A stretch of 64,000 nucleotides of DNA from NCBI GenBank assembly GCA_913775095.1, contig CAJYIW010000024.1, forward strand, positions 1 through 64,000, written 5' to 3'. Shown one piece after another: positions 1 to 7,619 of this stretch; positions within the stretch are counted from its first letter, which is position 1, and each line of letters opens with the position of its first letter. The stretch is from an uncultured Siphonobacter sp. Lineage in GTDB: Bacteria; Bacteroidota; Bacteroidia; Cytophagales; Spirosomataceae. Both the position numbers and the translations under genes were made by a program. The notes below the pieces were generated by a model, which was given only the letters and a program-made list of their open reading frames with translations, had not been told where the DNA came from and did no database searches.

Positions 1-123
1 ACAACTGACAACTGACAACTGACAACTGACAACTGACAACTGACAACTGACAACTGACAACTGACAACTGACAACTGACAACTGACAACTGACAACTGAC
101 AACTGACAACTGACAACTGACAA
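1..123. repeat. (ACAACTG)n heptamer array, about 17 perfect copies
   Basis: The window opens inside an uninterrupted run of the 7-bp unit ACAACTG, so the true left end is not visible. The same unit on the same strand recurs at 11896-11955 and 57156-57208. The array ends about 55 bp before the start codon of the Smr-domain gene. Seven is not a multiple of three beyond frame cycling and there is no gene here; it reads as non-coding microsatellite DNA. Confidence 0.95.
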
Positions 124-142
124 CCACAAACTCAAAACCCCT

Positions 143-150
143 TACCTTTG
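143..150 (+). promoter_or_regulatory. Bacteroidota-type -7 promoter box TACCTTTG
   Basis: TACCTTTG matches the Bacteroidota -7 consensus TAnnTTTG and lies 30 bp before the ATG of the Smr-domain gene. I do not see a clear TTG -33 box at the usual distance; the repeat array ends just upstream. Confidence 0.5.
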
Positions 151-179
151 TTGTTTAAAGTAAATACTACGAAGTACCT

Positions 180-1124
180 ATGAATATTGGAGATCGAGTG
201 CGATTGGTGCATGGCCGCGAAGAAGGCATTATTACTAAATTTCTGGCGGGTGACTTAGTGGAAGTGGAAATTGAAGCTGGTTTCCGGATTCCGGTACAGA
301 AGCGGGAAGTTTCCCTGATTTCACCGGAAGAAAAAAACCGCTTCCGGGCCATCCCCGCCCAAAATACGGATGCCATCAAGCCCCGGCATTCGGAAGTGGT
401 GGCCAATAAAGGTTTATACCTGGCTTTTATTCCTGTAAATGATCGCGAAATGACGATGTATATCGTCAATAATACGGATTGGGACGTGCCCTTTTCAGTG
501 ATCAATGGATCGGAACCTCATTTCAAAAGTCTGGGTTCGGGCATTCTGAAGGCTCGCAGCAGTCAGAAAACGGGTGACTGGCAAGTAAAGGATTTTGAAA
601 GCTGGGGGGTATTTACCGTTCAGGCCCTGTTCTCGCGTCTGGCCTTCCTGCAGGTTCGGCCTCCGCTGGAGAAAAAAATCCGGTTCCGGGCAGGATCTTT
701 CTTTAAAACGAAGCAACGCATTCCCGTACTCGACCAGGTCGGACATTTATTTCAGCTGGACGAAGAAACCATTCAGCCCGAAAAGCTAAAGGAAAGCCTG
801 ACGGAGAAAAAAGCGGAAGAAGTAAAACCCGTATTGGAAAAACCCGAAACGACGGTTGATCTGCACATTGAAAAGCTGACCCGCCATTTTCTCGCGATGG
901 ATAACGCCGAAATGCTGGAGCTTCAGATGAAAACCTTCACTACGGCACTGGAAAATGCTATTGCTCACGGTCTGGACGAAATCATTTTCATTCACGGCGT
1001 GGGTAACGGTACCCTCCGCACAGAAATTCACCGTAAACTGGGTCGTCATCCGCACGTAGCCTTTTTCTCCGATGCCCAGAAAGAAAAGTTCGGCTACGGA
1101 GCTACACGGGTAAAAATCAAATGA
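180..1124 (+). CDS. DUF2027/Smr-domain protein (MutS2 C-terminal-like)
   Basis: A 314-residue protein of the DUF2027 type. The first 50 residues form a small beta-rich module (IGDRVRLVHG at residues 3-12), the middle is a DUF2027-like region, and residues 226-314 are an Smr domain: it has the VDLHI entry motif (226-230) and the HGVGNG nucleic-acid-binding/nuclease loop (272-277). Smr domains are known as nicking nucleases or RNA-binding modules in MutS2 and related proteins. No signal peptide is visible, so it should be cytoplasmic. The MutS ATPase part is absent, so it is not MutS2 itself. The start is ATG at 180, 30 bp after a TACCTTTG promoter box. Its target is unknown. Confidence 0.85.
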   Translation: MNIGDRVRLVHGREEGIITKFLAGDLVEVEIEAGFRIPVQKREVSLISPEEKNRFRAIPAQNTDAIKPRHSEVVANKGLYLAFIPVNDREMTMYIVNNTDWDVPFSVINGSEPHFKSLGSGILKARSSQKTGDWQVKDFESWGVFTVQALFSRLAFLQVRPPLEKKIRFRAGSFFKTKQRIPVLDQVGHLFQLDEETIQPEKLKESLTEKKAEEVKPVLEKPETTVDLHIEKLTRHFLAMDNAEMLELQMKTFTTALENAIAHGLDEIIFIHGVGNGTLRTEIHRKLGRHPHVAFFSDAQKEKFGYGATRVKIK

Positions 1125-1144
1125 TAGCGTTTTGAGTTTGGTGT

Positions 1145-1435
1145 TCAGCGTTTTGGGTTTACTACGCTGTTATGGATTTGCAACTACGCTGTTATGGATT
1201 TTCAATCCATAACCAATCTGTTAGGGGATTTGTGATCCGTACGTTGGATTATAAATACCCTAACAGATTGCTTTCGGATTATAAATCCGAAAGAGCAGAG
1301 AGCTCTGGTTTGTTTTCCTATGCTGTTCTGGATTTGCAATCCAGAACCATTCTGTAAGGGATCTGTGATCCGTACGTGGGATTCAAAATCCCTAACAGAT
1401 TGCTTTCGGATTATAAATCCGAAAGAGCATGTAAG
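1145..1435. repeat. Intergenic cluster of GGATT-nnn-AATCC palindromic repeats
   Basis: The 455-bp gap between two plus-strand genes is filled with short palindromes in which GGATT and AATCC face each other. One 36-bp segment, containing the palindrome CTTTCGGATTATAAATCCGA, occurs twice without change (1261-1296 and 1394-1429). A second segment around GATCCGTACGT is repeated at about 1219-1251 and 1351-1382. Together they form a tandem pair of about 132 bp. A 61-codon open frame runs through them but is built only from repeat sequence, so I do not call it a gene. The rest of the gap (1436-1579) is AT-rich and shows nothing else clear. Confidence 0.8.
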
Positions 1436-1579
1436 GCGGTCCTAAAATCATAACCTCTAACACTAAACCCCAAACTCTAAACAAAATTGACTGCTGGTTA
1501 AATCTTTTAGGGAATAAAAGCATTGGCTTAATCGTAATTATTCAAAGTTATTAGTCTAACATCCCGAATTCCCTAAGTA

Positions 1580-3025
1580 ATGCATTATCATCAGTGCCGT
1601 TTTCCTTTTTCCATCGGTCTTTGGGCGGCAGTTGGATTCCTTTTTTTGATTTCACTCGGGGGTTGCCGACCGAAACGTTCGGTATCCAGCAATCCGCCAG
1701 CCCCCAAGGAATCGTATCTCTACACGAAGAAACAAGTGGAAAGTCGTCGATACCTGTCAACCATCAACCTGCCCGTAGACATTTCCTTAGTAGAACTGGA
1801 ACGTCAGGTCAATGCCAATTTATCAGATTTGATCTATGAAGATCTGAGTTACGAAGATCAGGATGATCTCATGGCCCGGGTCTGGAAGCGGGGCCGTATT
1901 CTGGTAACGCCCGGAGCCACTGTTAATAACGAAAGTTCTTTGAATCTGAAGGTACCGCTGAAGATCTGGATTAAAACCCGATACAGTGTTTTGGGGTTAT
2001 CTACCGAGAAGGAGCTTAATTTCGAAATTGACGTCCGGTTATCCACCCGTTTCAGCATCGCTCCCAACTGGGAAGCTCATACGACTACCAAACTCGAGGG
2101 ATACGATTGGGTGACCAAGCCCGTTTTAAAACTAGGTCCTCTGTCCATTCCGGTATCGGGATTAGTCGCTAAAGCACTGGATTCCAAAAAGTCGTCGCTT
2201 GAAAAAGGGATTGACGACGCAGTAACGAAGAATGTAGAGCTAAAAAAATACGTCGTGCAGGCCTGGAACGCCGCTTTGCAGCCTTATCAGGTTTCTGAGC
2301 AATACCGAACCTGGCTGAAAATCACACCCGTATCCATTCAGATGTCCCCTTTCAGGATGGTGGGTAAAAATATTCAGTCAACCATCGGCATTCAGACGTA
2401 CACAGAAACGGCTTTTGGTCCTAAACCAGTCGTTCCATCCGTTACGCAGGTTCCTGATTTGAAAATGGGAGTTCTGCCCAATGACGAGTTTAAAATTGGT
2501 TTAGTAAGCGAACTTTCTCATGCCGAAGCTGAACGCATGGTTTCGGATACCGTAGTCGGTCAGAAGTTTACTTATGGTAATTATGCCGTCGAAGTAACGT
2601 CGATTAAACTGTACGGCGATGCGAATACCCTGGCCATCAGAGCCGGTTTAAAGGGTAGCATTGACGGATACATTTATTTCAAAGGGGTCCCCTACTATGA
2701 TCCGGTTACCAAATCGGTTACGCTGCGGGACATGGATTATGATCTGGAAACGCGAAGCTTCCTTTTTAAAACCGCCAACTGGTTACTTCAAAGTCGTTTG
2801 CGGAAAACGCTTCAATCGGCCTTAACCTTTCCCGTAGGCGAGCCTATTGTAGAAGCTCAGAAACAGATTCAGGCTCTGCTGACGAAAAACCAGGTAGCCA
2901 AAGGCGTTACGCTAACGGGTAAAATTGAATCCATTACTCCTGATCAGGTGTACCTGACTCCGGGATCGATATACGCCGTCGTTTTTGCAAAAGGAAAAGT
3001 CCAGTTGCACGTCGATGGACTTTAG
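1580..3025 (+). CDS. DUF4403 family lipoprotein
   Basis: A 481-residue protein recognised as DUF4403, a Bacteroidota family of unknown function. The N-terminus is a lipoprotein signal: a hydrophobic stretch (residues 12-25) and the lipobox LGGC with the lipidated Cys at 29, so it should sit in the outer or inner membrane facing the periplasm. The remainder looks like two related beta-rich halves of the tubular lipid-binding (TULIP/SMP-like) type, with amphipathic strands and a helix near residue 190-210; the lipid-binding idea is inference. It stands alone, with the rnpB gene downstream on the same strand. The length fits the family. Confidence 0.8.
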   Translation: MHYHQCRFPFSIGLWAAVGFLFLISLGGCRPKRSVSSNPPAPKESYLYTKKQVESRRYLSTINLPVDISLVELERQVNANLSDLIYEDLSYEDQDDLMARVWKRGRILVTPGATVNNESSLNLKVPLKIWIKTRYSVLGLSTEKELNFEIDVRLSTRFSIAPNWEAHTTTKLEGYDWVTKPVLKLGPLSIPVSGLVAKALDSKKSSLEKGIDDAVTKNVELKKYVVQAWNAALQPYQVSEQYRTWLKITPVSIQMSPFRMVGKNIQSTIGIQTYTETAFGPKPVVPSVTQVPDLKMGVLPNDEFKIGLVSELSHAEAERMVSDTVVGQKFTYGNYAVEVTSIKLYGDANTLAIRAGLKGSIDGYIYFKGVPYYDPVTKSVTLRDMDYDLETRSFLFKTANWLLQSRLRKTLQSALTFPVGEPIVEAQKQIQALLTKNQVAKGVTLTGKIESITPDQVYLTPGSIYAVVFAKGKVQLHVDGL

Positions 3026-3203
3026 TTAGTACTCAGTTGACGCTTTTACGTTGCCTGTTTGATAATAATCAGCACATTACCCTGCTTTATTACTCTTTTG
3101 ACTCCGGTCATAACTCCGGGTAATTCAGTGATTAAAAGATCAGCGTATGGCTGGAATAATGGAAAACTGAAAATCGAAAACTGAAAACTAACTCCTCACT
3201 GCT

Positions 3204-3211
3204 TACCTTTG
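3204..3211 (+). promoter_or_regulatory. -7 promoter box TACCTTTG for rnpB
   Basis: TACCTTTG lies 6 bp before the first base of the predicted RNase P RNA, the right place for a Bacteroidota -7 element. Confidence 0.7.
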
Positions 3212-3217
3212 TAGGCA

Positions 3218-3605
3218 GCAAGCCATCTTATCGCTTCTTTTTTAACCAAAGGAAGAGGAAAGTCCGGGCAGCGTAGAGCACCGTGCTACCTAACGGGTAG
3301 GCAGTTAACTGGAGACGGTTAGCTGACAGCCAGTACCACAGAAAATATACCGCTTTTCTTCGGAAGAGTAAGGGTGAAAAGGTAGGGTAAGAGCCTACCG
3401 CTCCGCTGGTGACAGCGGAGGCAGGGCAAACCTCACGGGCTGAAAGACCAAATAAACCAGCGGTACCCGCAAGGGTCGAAGGGCTGCTCGTCCGGTGCTG
3501 GTGGGTAGGTCGTTAGAGGCGTCGGGCGACCGCCGTCCTAGATAAATGATAAGACGTTTTTGTGTAACAGCAAAGATGACAGAACCCGGCTTATCGGCTT
3601 GTTAT
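3218..3605 (+). ncRNA. rnpB: RNase P RNA (class A)
   Basis: The catalytic RNA of RNase P, which trims 5' leaders from tRNA precursors. The conserved core is plain: GAGGAAAGTCCGGGC (CR-I, 5' half of P4) near 3253 and ACAGAACCCGGCTTA (CR-V, 3' half of P4) near 3579, with GGGTGAAAAGGTAGGGTAAGA in the specificity domain. P1 can be drawn as CAAGCC (3219-3224) with GGCTTG (3596-3601), P2 as TCTTATC (3226-3232) with GATAAGA (3548-3554), and P3 as a CTTC/GAAG hairpin. The size of about 385 nt is normal. Ends are set by P1 and could be off by several bases. Confidence 0.95.
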
Positions 3606-3702
3606 TTTACAAAGAAGCGAGTTCAACCTGTTCAATAAGGCTATTTACGTAGCTTGGCCAAGCATTCTACTCAACCGGAATTGCTTTCTATTTAATGTGC
3701 AC

Positions 3703-5355
3703 ATGAAAAGAACCCTTCTGTCGATTACGCTTCTAAGTTTACTGGTGCGGCCTCTGATGGCTCAAACGCCGGACAAAAAATACCAGACGCCTCAAACGCT
3801 GGAAGAGCAAAACCAGCAGAGAGTACTAGCCGAGGCTGAAAGCAAGCGTCTGCACCGTTCTTATGAAGGTTTCAATAAAATGAATACCTGGTCGGTCAGT
3901 GTGCACGGCGGCGTCAGTAAATTTTACGGGGACCTGCAAACAGGCAATTTCTTCGCTACCGGCCCCGGAGAGAAGGTACCTTTTTTCGGCGGAATTTCTG
4001 TCAATAAACAGCTTTCACACATTTTCGGCGTATCAGCCGAGTTTGGTATTGGGCAGATCAGCGGTAGCAAAGACCGATTCACGTACACGGATCATAACAG
4101 CGTTTCTCCAAGTTATTCTTACGTACCGAGCTATTTCAATGCGGACGTGATGCAGGGAGCATTAACCGGTAGCGTCAACTTGAAATCTCTTCTTTTTGGA
4201 ACCCGGAAACTGCGTCGCTTCAAGTTTGATGTGTTTGCCGGCGTTGGTTTTCTGTATTATGATACTCGGGTTTATTCCATCCGGGCTCAATCCTTCGTTA
4301 ACTCGCTGGGAGAGAATATCACGTATGAACCGAATGACCAGATCCGTTTCTCGAACGGCCCCAGCAGTTCTAAAACGGCGGGCGTCTGGGGTGGTTTAGG
4401 ATCGAAATACACGCGTGACCTGGTTATTCCTACCGGCGTTCATCTGGTCTACGAATGGTCTAACCGACTGGACATTGGCATTCGTTACTCTCTGAATCAT
4501 ACCTTCAGCGAGAAACTGGACATGACGCTGGGCGGATACGATAACTCCTCGGCCAGTCAGGTGTTTTCTTCAGTAGGTAATACTTCGTTCCGAAAAGGTG
4601 AATCGGCTAATGACAAGTACGGCACTCTGGGACTTGAAATCACTTATAAGTTTGGTAAAAAAGCGGCTTCCGTAAAGTCCAACGGCAAATACGCAGCTGA
4701 CAGAGGCCAGATTTATCACCTCCGCTGGACCGACCCCAAGGACCTTATTCCGACTCCGTATAACCCGACGGTTGATACGGCTCTGGCTCGGGTTAAAGCC
4801 ATTATGCCTGGAGAAGTCGATCCACGCCTGTACACAGATACCGATGGAGATGGCGTTGCTGATTTATTTGATCAGGAGCCCAATACCCCCGCTAACAGCA
4901 TTGTTTCGGGCTCAGGGGTAGCGATGAATCTTCAGCAATTGTTACAGCCTTTCGTTGATGCCAAGGTACCCAAAGATGTATGCACCCAGATTTTTGGTAA
5001 TGTAGAATTCAAAACGGATCAGGCTACGATTCAGCCCCAGGCCAAACGTCTGCTGGACGATGTTATTTCCTACCTTAACAATGCTACCGAATGTCGCGTC
5101 GTCGTCGTGGGTCACACCGATCGTCGGGCTTCCGATTCCTATAACATGAAACTGTCCCGTCGCCGGACGCAGGCGGTTAAGAAATACCTGACTCGTTACG
5201 GGTTGAAAGACCCCAGCCGGGTAACGATTGAATGGTACGGTGAATTCCGCCCCGTAGCTCCCAACGATCGTCCTGATGCCGGCATGCAACGCAACCGTCG
5301 GGTAGAGTTAAGAATCCTGCCCCTCAACAACTGGAAAAATTATCCGGGAAACTAG
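3703..5355 (+). CDS. OmpA family outer membrane protein
   Basis: A 550-residue outer membrane protein. It has a signal peptide (hydrophobic core in the first 20 residues, cut after ALA-like PLMAQ), then an outer membrane beta-barrel-type region to about residue 330 (alternating strands with many aromatic residues), a calcium-binding TSP3-like repeat DTDGDGVADLFD near residues 380-391, and a C-terminal OmpA/MotB peptidoglycan-binding domain with the signature VGHTDRR near 470 and RNRRVEL near the end. It would anchor the outer membrane to the cell wall. I chose ATG 3703; an in-frame GTG lies 6 bases earlier. It is followed by a good terminator. Confidence 0.9.
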   Translation: MKRTLLSITLLSLLVRPLMAQTPDKKYQTPQTLEEQNQQRVLAEAESKRLHRSYEGFNKMNTWSVSVHGGVSKFYGDLQTGNFFATGPGEKVPFFGGISVNKQLSHIFGVSAEFGIGQISGSKDRFTYTDHNSVSPSYSYVPSYFNADVMQGALTGSVNLKSLLFGTRKLRRFKFDVFAGVGFLYYDTRVYSIRAQSFVNSLGENITYEPNDQIRFSNGPSSSKTAGVWGGLGSKYTRDLVIPTGVHLVYEWSNRLDIGIRYSLNHTFSEKLDMTLGGYDNSSASQVFSSVGNTSFRKGESANDKYGTLGLEITYKFGKKAASVKSNGKYAADRGQIYHLRWTDPKDLIPTPYNPTVDTALARVKAIMPGEVDPRLYTDTDGDGVADLFDQEPNTPANSIVSGSGVAMNLQQLLQPFVDAKVPKDVCTQIFGNVEFKTDQATIQPQAKRLLDDVISYLNNATECRVVVVGHTDRRASDSYNMKLSRRRTQAVKKYLTRYGLKDPSRVTIEWYGEFRPVAPNDRPDAGMQRNRRVELRILPLNNWKNYPGN

Positions 5356-5377
5356 AGTAGTTATGGGTTTTGAGTTT

Positions 5378-5420
5378 AGGGTTTTGAGTTGTCTCTTTCA
5401 ACTCAAAACCCTTTTTCTTT
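5378..5420 (+). terminator. Rho-independent terminator after the OmpA gene
   Basis: Arms AGGGTTTTGAGTT (5378-5390) and AACTCAAAACCCT (5400-5412) pair perfectly and a T-rich run follows. The arms are made from the same GGGTTTTGAG-type sequence that recurs across the window. Confidence 0.85.
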
Positions 5421-5474
5421 GTGCGGTGATAAATTAACTCTAAACCCCAAACACAAAAACCCAAAACAAATTAT

Positions 5475-5482
5475 TATCTTTG
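5475..5482 (+). promoter_or_regulatory. -7 promoter box TATCTTTG for rpsP
   Basis: TATCTTTG matches TAnnTTTG and lies 51 bp before the rpsP start codon. The transcript would start near 5489 and include the hairpin at 5501-5517. Confidence 0.65.
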
Positions 5483-5500
5483 CGATCCGATTCGGAAACC

Positions 5501-5517
5501 GGGGGACGGGTTCCCCC
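5501..5517 (+). promoter_or_regulatory. GC-rich hairpin in the rpsP leader
   Basis: GGGGGA (5501-5506) pairs with TCCCCC (5512-5517) around a 5-nt loop, only 16 bp before the rpsP ATG and inside its predicted leader. There is no T-run, so it is not a terminator. It could affect ribosome access; autogenous control is only a guess. Confidence 0.45.
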
Positions 5518-5532
5518 ACAAACCCAACTATA

Positions 5533-6063
5533 ATGGTAAAAATTCGCTTAGCTCGTCGCGGTCGCAAAAAACATGCAATGTATGATGTCGTTGTTGCTGA
5601 CGCTCGTGCACCCCGTGATGGTCGTTTCATCGAGAAATTAGGTACTTACGATCCTAACACGCAACCTGCCACTATTAACCTTAACGAAGCTAGTGCCGTT
5701 AAATGGTTATTAAATGGTGCTCAACCTACGGATACGGCTCGTGCCATTCTTTCGTACAAAGGGTTGATGCTGAAAAAACACCTTCAGGTGGGTGTGACCA
5801 AAGGAGCTATTTCTCAGGAACAAGCTGATGAAAAATTTGCTTCCTGGAAGCAAACCAAAGATGCTCAGGTAACTTCGGCTGCTGAAGGCATCGCTGGTAA
5901 AAAAGCAGAAGACAAAAAATCTCGTCTGGAAGCAGAATCTAAAGTTAATGCTGCTCGTGCAGAAGCCTTAGCTAAGAAAAATGCTCCAGTAGTAGAAGAA
6001 GCTCCTGCAGAAGAGGAAGCTCCTGCCGCTGAAGGCGAGGCTACTCAGGAAGCAGCTGAATAA
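5533..6063 (+). CDS. rpsP: 30S ribosomal protein S16
   Basis: Ribosomal protein S16, needed for assembly of the 30S subunit 5' domain. Residues 1-85 are the conserved core, beginning MVKIRLARRGRKKHAMYD and including the DARAPRDGRFIEKLGTYDP segment. Residues 90-176 are an alanine-, glutamate- and lysine-rich tail not found in the 80-90 residue enterobacterial S16 but common in Bacteroidota. The start is ATG 5533: upstream in-frame sequence is leader DNA with a promoter and hairpin. rpsP heads the rpsP-rimM-trmD block, although a terminator separates it from rimM. Confidence 0.97.
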   Translation: MVKIRLARRGRKKHAMYDVVVADARAPRDGRFIEKLGTYDPNTQPATINLNEASAVKWLLNGAQPTDTARAILSYKGLMLKKHLQVGVTKGAISQEQADEKFASWKQTKDAQVTSAAEGIAGKKAEDKKSRLEAESKVNAARAEALAKKNAPVVEEAPAEEEAPAAEGEATQEAAE

Positions 6064-6088
6064 GCTTCATCCCAGGTAAACGATTTTG

Positions 6089-6128
6089 GCAAGTCTGGCG
6101 GGTTTCCCGGCGGACTTGCTTTATTTTT
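6089..6128 (+). terminator. Terminator/attenuator between rpsP and rimM
   Basis: GCAAGTC (6089-6095) pairs with GACTTGC (6113-6119), with further GGCGGG/CCCGGC-type pairing inside, followed by TTTATTTTTGA. It probably lets rpsP be transcribed at a higher level than the downstream genes. Confidence 0.8.
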
Positions 6129-6172
6129 GAGCCATAGAGAATCGCTCAACGTTTTATAGATCGCTGTAGAGC

Positions 6173-6748
6173 ATGACAAAAGAAGATTGTTACGAATTAG
6201 GACGCATCACCAAAGCACACGGCCTGAAAGGCGAAGTTCAGATGCTTTTTGAGGTAGATGATCCGTTCGAATATGAAGAGCTGGATAGTGTACTGGTGGA
6301 AGTAAAAGGGCAGTTAATTCCTTATTTCATCGAAAGTATTAACATCCAGTCTAACCGTATTATTACCAAGTTTGAGGACATCAATACCATCGAAAAAGCG
6401 ATGCCCCTGGTAGGTGCCAAACTTTGGTTAACCCTCGATAATCTGCCCGATCTGGATGATGACCAGTTCTACTTCCATGAAGTAGTTGGGTATCAGGTCA
6501 TTGATACCAATTTAGGTCCACTGGGGAAGGTTCGGGAATTTGCGGCCCTCTCACACCAGGATTTAATGGTGATGGACTACGAAGGAAAAGAAGTACTGAT
6601 TCCCGTCATTGACGAAATGATTGGCGGAGCCGATCACGAAGCTCAGACGCTGACCGTGACCCTTCCCGAAGGCTTGCTCGATATCTACATGAGTGAAGCC
6701 AAAGACTCGGAAGAACGGGATGATGACGACGAGGAAGAAGAAGCTTAA
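6173..6748 (+). CDS. rimM: Ribosome maturation factor RimM
   Basis: A 191-residue RimM, which binds S19 and helps mature the 16S rRNA 3' domain. The N-terminal RimM barrel begins ELGRITKAHGLKGEVQ (residues 8-23), and the C-terminal PRC-barrel domain includes FYFHEVVGYQV and VLIPVIDEMI. The last 20 residues are almost entirely Asp and Glu, an acidic tail beyond the usual family end. It lies between rpsP and trmD, the classic order. Confidence 0.96.
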   Translation: MTKEDCYELGRITKAHGLKGEVQMLFEVDDPFEYEELDSVLVEVKGQLIPYFIESINIQSNRIITKFEDINTIEKAMPLVGAKLWLTLDNLPDLDDDQFYFHEVVGYQVIDTNLGPLGKVREFAALSHQDLMVMDYEGKEVLIPVIDEMIGGADHEAQTLTVTLPEGLLDIYMSEAKDSEERDDDDEEEEA

Positions 6749-6829
6749 TTTCGTTGTTCGTTGATTGTTATTTGTTGTTAGGCTAGGCTGATCAGGGTAT
6801 TCCCTGTTTAGCTTTCAATTTTTGTTACC

Positions 6830-7504
6830 ATGCGTCTGGACATTATTAGTGCCGTTCCTGAATTGTTGGACAGTTTTTTTCAGAACTCGATTGTCAAACG
6901 GGCTCAGGAGAAGGGCCACGTCGAGGTTTATATTCATAACCTGCACGATTACGGCATTGGTAAATACAAACAGATTGATGACTATCCCTTTGGCGGCGGT
7001 GCGGGAATGGTCTTAATGATTGATCCCATTGCTCAGGTAATCCGAAAGCTACAGGCCGAACGTACGTACGACGAGGTGATCTATACGGCTCCCGATGGCG
7101 AACGTTTTAATCAGAAAACGGCCAATACGCTTTCCATGGCCGAAAACCTGATCATCATTTGCGGTCATTACAAAGGCATTGATGAACGGCTGCGGGAGAT
7201 TTTTGTAACGAAAGAAATTAGCATTGGTGATTACGTATTATCGGGTGGGGAGTTAGCTGCTTCGGTAATTTCAGACGCCATCATTCGTTTATTACCAGGT
7301 GTATTAGGCGATGAAACTTCTGCTTTAACGGATTCCTTTCAGGATAACCTCCTGGCTCCTCCGGTCTACACCCGGCCTTCGGAATGGGAAGGACATAAAG
7401 TACCTGACGTATTACTCTCCGGCCACGACGCCAAAATTCAGGACTGGCGACACGAACAGGCCGTGGAACGAACCCAGCAAAGAAGACCTGATTTATTAGG
7501 TTAA
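6830..7504 (+). CDS. trmD: tRNA (guanine-37-N1) methyltransferase TrmD
   Basis: A 224-residue TrmD of the SPOUT knotted-methyltransferase class, which makes m1G37 in tRNAs reading CNN and GGG-type codons and prevents frameshifts. Key stretches are PFGGGAGM (about 54-61), [12 protein letters not shown] (about 110-121) and [12 protein letters not shown], which form the SAM-binding knot, plus the C-terminal helical domain that grips the anticodon arm. The length is normal. It ends the rpsP-rimM-trmD block and is followed by a strong terminator. Confidence 0.97.
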   Translation: MRLDIISAVPELLDSFFQNSIVKRAQEKGHVEVYIHNLHDYGIGKYKQIDDYPFGGGAGMVLMIDPIAQVIRKLQAERTYDEVIYTAPDGERFNQKTANTLSMAENLIIICGHYKGIDERLREIFVTKEISIGDYVLSGGELAASVISDAIIRLLPGVLGDETSALTDSFQDNLLAPPVYTRPSEWEGHKVPDVLLSGHDAKIQDWRHEQAVERTQQRRPDLLG

Positions 7505-7510
7505 AAAAGA

Positions 7511-7548
7511 AACACCCCGATCCTGTAAGATCGGGGTGTTTCTTTTTA
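7511..7548 (+). terminator. Terminator after trmD
   Basis: AACACCCCGATC pairs with GATCGGGGTGTT around CTGTAA and is followed by TCTTTTTAG. It is GC-rich and symmetrical, with A-run upstream, so it could also work on the minus strand. Confidence 0.9.
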
Positions 7549-7619
7549 GTTGTTAGTTGATGGTTATTAGTTGTTAACAGTAACTACGTCTAACAACTAA
7601 TAACCATCAACTAACAACT
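7548..7619. repeat. 29-bp perfect inverted repeat between convergent genes
   Basis: The arm at 7548-7576 is the exact reverse complement of the arm at 7591-7619; the spacer is 14 bp. The arms consist of TTAGTTG/ATGGTTA-like heptamer variants, the same family seen upstream of sufE and the bacilliredoxin gene. The right arm touches the stop codon of the GH105 gene, so it would be part of both convergent transcripts. Confidence 0.95.

Noticed and set aside
1-123. CRISPR array
   Set aside because: The unit is 7 bp without spacers; none of the repeat arrays in the window has unique spacers of 26-45 bp, and no cas gene is present.
1172-1357. 61-codon open frame between the Smr-domain and DUF4403 genes
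   Set aside because: Made entirely of palindromic repeat DNA; no start signals and no protein-like composition.
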